DNA of 10,209 nt. Origin: Clostridiales bacterium UBA4696 (GTDB taxonomy: Bacteria; Bacillota; Clostridia; Oscillospirales; Oscillospiraceae). The notes under the pieces were generated by a model that was not told where the DNA came from, did no database searches, and saw only the letters and a list, made by a program, of their open reading frames with translations. This document shows, piece after piece, positions 6,231-10,209 of this stretch (positions within the stretch are counted from its first letter, which is position 1; each line of letters opens with the position of its first letter). The stretch spans positions 4,119-14,327 of the forward strand of contig DHKK01000052.1 in the NCBI GenBank assembly GCA_002404795.1. The letters run 5' to 3'. The position numbers were made by a program, and so were the translations under genes.

Positions 6231-7745
6231 TCAGATCACGCAAAGATCGCAGTGGGTGAGGGGAGGGTGGGGGCGGTCGGGGTGGAAGAAATCCAGGAGG
6301 AGGTCGGACATTTCGGTGCCGATCTCCCGCAGGACCGGGCAGCCGGTGTAGCAGTCGTATCCGCCGGTGCCACTGGCGCGGTAACTGCTGAGGCAGGCGG
6401 TAAACACGTCGTCGTCCGCGACGGGTCGGCCGTCTATGCAGAGCTCCGTGACGCGCTGGCCGGCCGGGCGGGAGCAGTCAAAGACGTAATGTACGCCGGC
6501 ATAATAGTCGTAATTGTAATGCTCGACCTTCGGCTTCAAAAACGCGTCCGAAATGCGGAGCGTCCCGTCTTCGTTCCGGGTGAAATACTCCGCGCTGCGC
6601 TCCATTGCCCGACGCAGGACCGCGCCGGTGATCTGCAGCACCGTCAGCGTATTCGTATAAGGATAGGCGTTCAGGATATCCCTGCGCCGTACAGTCTGCG
6701 GCAGACCCGCCGCGTCGTTGGCCAGGCTCGTGACGGAGATCTGCGCGCCGCTCGCGGCCAGCTGCACAGTGTTGAACAGGTCCGCGAGCGCGGTCCCGTT
6801 CGCGGCCATGTGCAGCGGCGTATCCAGCGTCAGCGGCGCGTCCAGATGCCCGACGACCTGATCGAGCCAGTTCTGCGCGCCGCGCTCCATGCCGGAAAAC
6901 TCCGCGAGCCACTCCGCGCGGCACGGGCCGCCCGCGTGGATCGTCCGGCTGGAAAACCGCGTACCGCTGTCCGATACGGCGGCCTCCACGCGCAGAAATT
7001 CCTGCCCCTTGTCCGCGGGCTGCACGACGAAGGTATTGCGGACCATCTGGCCGGGCACGGACATGTGCTGGTGGCCGGTCAGGAGAATGTCAAAGTCCAG
7101 CTCCTGGCAGATGCGGTAGGCGACGTTTTCATGCGTCGCGGACAGCGTCCGGCCGCTGGCAAGATCGCGCTCAAACCCGCCGTGATAGACGCAGACGGTC
7201 AGATCGACCTTGCCCTTCAGCCCGATAAGCGCGGCGGCTGCCGCCGGGATCGGATCCTTGATCCGGATCCCGGACAGATGCTCCGGGCGCTCCCAGATAT
7301 TCACGTAGTCGGTGACGATGCCGACGATGCCGATGCGCAGCCCGTTTTCCAGCACATGCACACGCGCGGGGAAGCGGACGCCGCCGCCAGCCCAGCGGAC
7401 ATTTTCGCAGACGCAGCGGGCCCGGAGCGCATCGAGATAGCTGTCCAGATACGGCATGCCGTAGTTGAAGTCATGGTTGCCGAGCGTCACATAGTCGTAT
7501 CCGCAGCGGTTCATGATCTGGGCGAACTGTGCCGCGCTGCCGACCGTATCGTGGCAGAAGGCCCCGAGCGGCGAGCCCTGCAGAAGATCGCCGCCGTCGA
7601 TGACGAGCGTGTTGCCGTCCTTCCGGAACTGGCTGGCGCATTTGAACAGACCGAGGTCCTTTTCCGCCTGACTGCGGTAATCCGTGGGGTAGATATAGCT
7701 GTGCAGATCGGAGGTAAAGTAGATCGTCAGGTTTCGTTCCCGCAT
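6231..7745 (-). CDS. Cytoplasmic metallophosphoesterase / 5'-nucleotidase family protein, CpdB/YfkN-like
   Basis: A 504-residue two-domain enzyme with the same overall family plan as the SLH nucleotidase, but lacking a signal peptide and SLH domains, so it should act inside the cell. Metal ligand motifs are TSDLH (11-15), DGGD (50-53), GNHDFN (89-94), H188 in VYHGG and GHQH (224-227). The C-terminal domain (about 295-480) has YPYTNTL (361-367), NYDYYAGVHYVFDCSRPAG (411-429) and SSYRASGTGGY (453-463). These resemble 2',3'-cyclic-nucleotide 2'-phosphodiesterase/3'-nucleotidases (CpdB, YfkN) more than AMP-type 5'-nucleotidases. The start lies four bases after the stop of the upstream permease, and the purine-rich end of that gene provides the ribosome binding site, so it is the last gene of the transporter operon. 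That coupling suggests it processes what the transporter imports. Cyclic nucleotides, nucleotides or other phosphoesters are candidates. The last residues, THCDLCVI, include two cysteines. Confidence 0.88.
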   Translation of the reverse strand: MRERNLTIYFTSDLHSYIYPTDYRSQAEKDLGLFKCASQFRKDGNTLVIDGGDLLQGSPLGAFCHDTVGSAAQFAQIMNRCGYDYVTLGNHDFNYGMPYLDSYLDALRARCVCENVRWAGGGVRFPARVHVLENGLRIGIVGIVTDYVNIWERPEHLSGIRIKDPIPAAAAALIGLKGKVDLTVCVYHGGFERDLASGRTLSATHENVAYRICQELDFDILLTGHQHMSVPGQMVRNTFVVQPADKGQEFLRVEAAVSDSGTRFSSRTIHAGGPCRAEWLAEFSGMERGAQNWLDQVVGHLDAPLTLDTPLHMAANGTALADLFNTVQLAASGAQISVTSLANDAAGLPQTVRRRDILNAYPYTNTLTVLQITGAVLRRAMERSAEYFTRNEDGTLRISDAFLKPKVEHYNYDYYAGVHYVFDCSRPAGQRVTELCIDGRPVADDDVFTACLSSYRASGTGGYDCYTGCPVLREIGTEMSDLLLDFFHPDRPHPPLTHCDLCVI

Positions 7746-7749
7746 AGCC

Positions 7750-8559
7750 TTACCCCCGCGCCAGCTTGACGCGGATCCTGGCCGAGATCCACTCGATGAT
7801 GAGCACCAGCACGATCAGCCCCAGCAAGATCGCGCCGACCTCGTTCCAGCGGTAGGAACTCATGGCGAAGATCAGCGGTGCGCCGATGCCGCCCGCGCCG
7901 ACCAGGCCGAGGACGGTCGCGTCGCGCAGGTTCATGTCAAAGCGGTAGATGATGGTGGATGTGAAATCCGCGGTCAGCTGCGGCAGAATGCCGTAGCGGA
8001 TCTTCTGGAAGGTCGTGCAGCCCGCGGCGTCCAGCGATTCGAGGATCCGCTTGTCCAGATCCTCGATGCTCTCGATGAACATCTTCGACACCATGCCGAT
8101 CGAGCACAGCGACATCGTGAGCAGACCGGCAAACGGCCCCGGCCCGGTCACGCGGATGAACATCAGGCCGTAGACAAAGGCCGGGATGGTGCGGATCGCC
8201 GCGATGAGCACGCGCCCGACGAGCGCCACGCCCTTCGGCACCAGATTGCTCGCGGACAAAAACGACAGCGGCAGCGAGATGACCGCGCCGACGATCGTCC
8301 CGAGGAATGCGATGCAGAACGTCTCCAGCAGCAGATACGGCACGCCGTCCGTGCCGAGCGTGAACAGAAGCTTCGCCGACGGATGGAAGATGCCGGAGAG
8401 GATGTTCCCCGCGACCTCCAGCCCGTTGCCGGTGGGGTTGCTGACCCGGACGGCCGAGCCGGACCAGGCCAGCAGGCACGCGACGCCAAAGGCCGCCAGC
8501 AGCTTCCAGATCCACGTTTTCGGCGCGGAGGCGTAGGCTTTGAGAATTTTTTCGTTCAT
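7750..8559 (-). CDS. phnE: Phosphonate-type ABC transporter permease PhnE (second copy)
   Basis: A 269-residue integral membrane protein. A first hydrophobic segment lies at about 16-33, and several more lie between about 73 and 256. The ABC permease domain contains the EAA loop ESLDAAGCTTFQKIRYGILPQ (about 174-194), which docks to the ATPase. It is followed by LGLVGAGGIG (217-226), a pattern characteristic of PhnE-family permeases. A strong AAGGAGG overlaps the stop codon of the upstream permease gene and sits eight bases before this ATG, with a 13-base intergenic gap. It most likely forms a heterodimeric channel with the other PhnE and is energised by PhnC. The transported compound may be phosphonate, phosphite, phosphate or a phosphoester; sequence alone does not decide. 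Confidence 0.9.
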   Translation of the reverse strand: MNEKILKAYASAPKTWIWKLLAAFGVACLLAWSGSAVRVSNPTGNGLEVAGNILSGIFHPSAKLLFTLGTDGVPYLLLETFCIAFLGTIVGAVISLPLSFLSASNLVPKGVALVGRVLIAAIRTIPAFVYGLMFIRVTGPGPFAGLLTMSLCSIGMVSKMFIESIEDLDKRILESLDAAGCTTFQKIRYGILPQLTADFTSTIIYRFDMNLRDATVLGLVGAGGIGAPLIFAMSSYRWNEVGAILLGLIVLVLIIEWISARIRVKLARG

Positions 8560-8572
8560 GGCCGTCTCCTCC

Positions 8573-9394
8573 TTATGTCAGGCGCTTGCGCAGCGCGTGG
8601 CTGACGCCTTCGATGATCATGACGGTGATAAACAGCACGATCAGGATCATGCCCAGACTGTCATATTCGCGCCAGCCGATCTTTTCGTTCATGATAAGCC
8701 CAAGGCCGCCCGCGCCGACATAGCCGAGGATCGACGCATAGCGCACGTTGCCCTCCAGACAGAACAAAGACACGGACAGATACGTCGGCAGCACCTGCGG
8801 GAAGATGGCGGTGACGAACGCACGCAGCCGTGTCGCGCCGAGGGCTTCCATCGCCTCATACGGGCCCATGTCGACGGTCTCGATGATCTCAAACAGCTGC
8901 TTGCCGACGTAGGCAAACGTAAAGACCGCGATGGCGCAGGTACCGGCCATGGTGCCGAGACCAAAGATATACGTTGCAATCAGCGCACAGACCAGCGTCG
9001 GCAGTGTCCGCACCAGACTCAGAAACAGGCGCACGAGAAACACCACCACGCGGTTCGTCACGATATTGCTGGCCGCCGCAATGGCAAACGGGATGGCCAG
9101 CACCGCGCCGATAAACGAGCCGAGGAACGACATTTTGATCGTATCCCACAGCGGCTGCCAGATCTTGCCCAGATACGCGGTGTTGGGCGGGAACATGGCC
9201 TTGAGAATGTCGAAGAATTTGCTGCCCTTCTTCACCAGCACGGAGAAGTTGAAGCCCGTGATGCGGACGGAAACGGCCGTCAGCACCACCAGGATCAAGA
9301 TCACCAGCGGCGCGCGGCTGCGCTTTTCCTCGACCACGGTGCCGTCGGAAAGCGTATAGCGGCGGGGCCGGAAGATGCGGTCATACAGGCTCAT
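8573..9394 (-). CDS. phnE: Phosphonate-type ABC transporter permease PhnE (first copy)
   Basis: A 273-residue membrane protein. A basic cytoplasmic N-terminus (1-28) precedes a membrane segment at about 29-46, and several more follow between about 85 and 265. The EAA loop is EAMEALGATRLRAFVTAIFPQ (180-200), followed by LGYVGAGGLGL (223-233). Its start overlaps the phnC stop in an ATGA junction, with GGAGG seven bases before the ATG inside the end of phnC, so translation is coupled. Two different phnE genes in tandem after phnC is a common Firmicute layout. The two copies differ clearly in their N-terminal segments and are not a recent duplication. Confidence 0.9.
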   Translation of the reverse strand: MSLYDRIFRPRRYTLSDGTVVEEKRSRAPLVILILVVLTAVSVRITGFNFSVLVKKGSKFFDILKAMFPPNTAYLGKIWQPLWDTIKMSFLGSFIGAVLAIPFAIAAASNIVTNRVVVFLVRLFLSLVRTLPTLVCALIATYIFGLGTMAGTCAIAVFTFAYVGKQLFEIIETVDMGPYEAMEALGATRLRAFVTAIFPQVLPTYLSVSLFCLEGNVRYASILGYVGAGGLGLIMNEKIGWREYDSLGMILIVLFITVMIIEGVSHALRKRLT

Positions 9395-10149
9395 ACGGCA
9401 GCCTCCGAAACGGCGTCCTCTCCGTAGATCGCATCCAGCACCGCCTGATCGACCTGCTTCGACGGGCCGTCGTAGACGATCTTACCGGCGCGGATGCCGA
9501 TCACGCGGTCGGCGTATTCCAGCGCCAGCTCCACATGGTGGATGTTCAGCAGGATCGAGATGCCGAGCTCCTGATTGATGTGCACGAAGTCCTCCATGAC
9601 CTGCTTGGCCGTCACCGGGTCGAGCGCGGCGACCGGCTCGTCCGCGAGAATGATATGCGGGTCCTGCGTCAGCGTGCGCGCCAGCGCGACGCGCTGCTGC
9701 TGGCCGCCGGAGAGCTGGTCCGCGCGCATATAGGCCTTGTCCAGAATGCCGACCTTGTCCAGCGATTCCAGCGCCTTGATCTTGTCCTCCCTGCGGAACG
9801 CGCCCAGCAGCACCCGCCAGAACGGCATGTCCGGCACGCAGGCGGCGAGCACGTTTTTGATCACGCTCGTGCGCGTGACGAGGTTGAACGACTGGAATAC
9901 CATGCCGATCCCGCGCCGGAACTGCCGCAGCCGCTTGCCGGAAAGGCCCGTGACGTCGGTGCCGTTCACGGTCAGTGTGCCGGAGGTGATCTGGTGCATG
10001 CGGTTGACGGCGCGCAGCAGCGTGGACTTGCCCGCGCCGGAGCGGCCGATGATGGCGACGAATTCGCCGCTCTCGATGCGCAGACAGACGTCGTCCAGGC
10101 CGACCGTGCCGTTGGGATATACTTTGGATACGTGGTCAAATACGATCAT
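9391..10149 (-). CDS. phnC: Phosphonate-type ABC transporter ATP-binding protein PhnC
   Basis: A complete 252-residue ABC ATPase. Walker A is GRSGAGKST (35-43), the Q-loop is MVFQSFNLV (83-91), the signature is LSGGQQQR (146-153), Walker B is IILADEP (166-172) and the switch histidine lies in LNIHHVE (201-207). The insert with a WRVLLGAF segment (111-118) before the signature is typical of PhnC (compare WRTLFGLF-type sequences) and separates it from methionine or phosphate transporters. The ATG has GAGG seven bases upstream. It is the first gene of the operon visible here. The binding protein gene phnD, which usually neighbours phnC, is not in the window. Confidence 0.93.
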   Translation of the reverse strand: MIVFDHVSKVYPNGTVGLDDVCLRIESGEFVAIIGRSGAGKSTLLRAVNRMHQITSGTLTVNGTDVTGLSGKRLRQFRRGIGMVFQSFNLVTRTSVIKNVLAACVPDMPFWRVLLGAFRREDKIKALESLDKVGILDKAYMRADQLSGGQQQRVALARTLTQDPHIILADEPVAALDPVTAKQVMEDFVHINQELGISILLNIHHVELALEYADRVIGIRAGKIVYDGPSKQVDQAVLDAIYGEDAVSEAAV

Positions 10150-10209
10150 AAAGTGTCCTCATTTCTGAAATCAAGCGCGGGGAGGGCCCGCACAGCGGAA
10201 GGTATCTGC
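10150..10209 (-). other. Leader or gene-end sequence upstream of phnC, cut by the window edge
   Basis: Sixty bases before phnC contain its ribosome binding site and a weak GC hairpin on the minus strand (GCGGG, five-base loop, CCCGC) followed by TTGATTT. This might be a poor terminator or attenuator, or part of the end of a preceding gene. Too little sequence is present to choose, and no consensus promoter is visible. Confidence 0.3.

Noticed and set aside
6213..7769. A 518-codon plus-strand open frame opposite the cytoplasmic phosphoesterase
   Set aside because: It is antisense to a gene with all metal-binding motifs, starts inside the terminator region and has no ribosome binding site or domain.
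8540..9427. A 295-codon plus-strand open frame opposite the first phnE
   Set aside because: Histidine- and arginine-rich antisense of a hydrophobic permease, a typical shadow.

Overview
The window looks like chromosomal DNA from a GC-rich anaerobic Firmicute, probably a clostridial gut lineage of the Oscillospiraceae type. The evidence is GC-rich coding sequence with AT-rich intergenic sigma-A-type promoters, strong AGGAGG ribosome binding sites, an S-layer-homology (SLH) surface protein, and a Bacillus-like yhbD/bactofilin gene pair. The taxonomic placement is inference from style, not from a marker gene. I see no rRNA, tRNA, CRISPR array, insertion sequence or phage gene.

Layout from left to right. 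(1) 57-1527, minus strand: a membrane-anchored NAGPA-domain phosphodiester glycosidase with its own promoter and terminator. (2) 1580-2801, minus strand: a two-gene operon of a YhbD-family (DUF4004) HTH regulator, translationally coupled to a bactofilin-like polymer-forming gene. The bactofilin gene carries a one-base frameshift at a run of four Cs on the plus strand (2081-2084). The operon promoter holds two near-identical palindromes, which look like operators. (3) 2805-5155, minus strand: a secreted 5'-nucleotidase-type metallophosphatase with three C-terminal SLH domains, with its own promoter and terminator. (4) 5355-6145, plus strand: a histidine (phosphoglycerate mutase-like) phosphatase with its own promoter, ending in a terminator shared with the convergent operon. 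(5) 6231-10149, minus strand: a tightly packed operon of phnC (ATPase), two phnE-type permeases and a signal-less CpdB/YfkN-type metallophosphoesterase. The binding protein (phnD) is not in the window and could lie just beyond the right edge.

Four of the five transcription units encode phosphoester-cleaving enzymes or a phosphonate/phosphate-type transporter. A reasonable reading is a phosphorus or nucleotide salvage neighbourhood. The surface SLH nucleotidase would dephosphorylate nucleotides outside the cell, the PhnCE transporter would import a phosphorus compound, and the cytoplasmic CpdB-like enzyme encoded with it would hydrolyse the import. No C-P lyase or phosphonatase gene is visible, so 'phosphonate' as the true substrate is open. 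The yhbD/bactofilin pair is a separate, cytoskeletal module.
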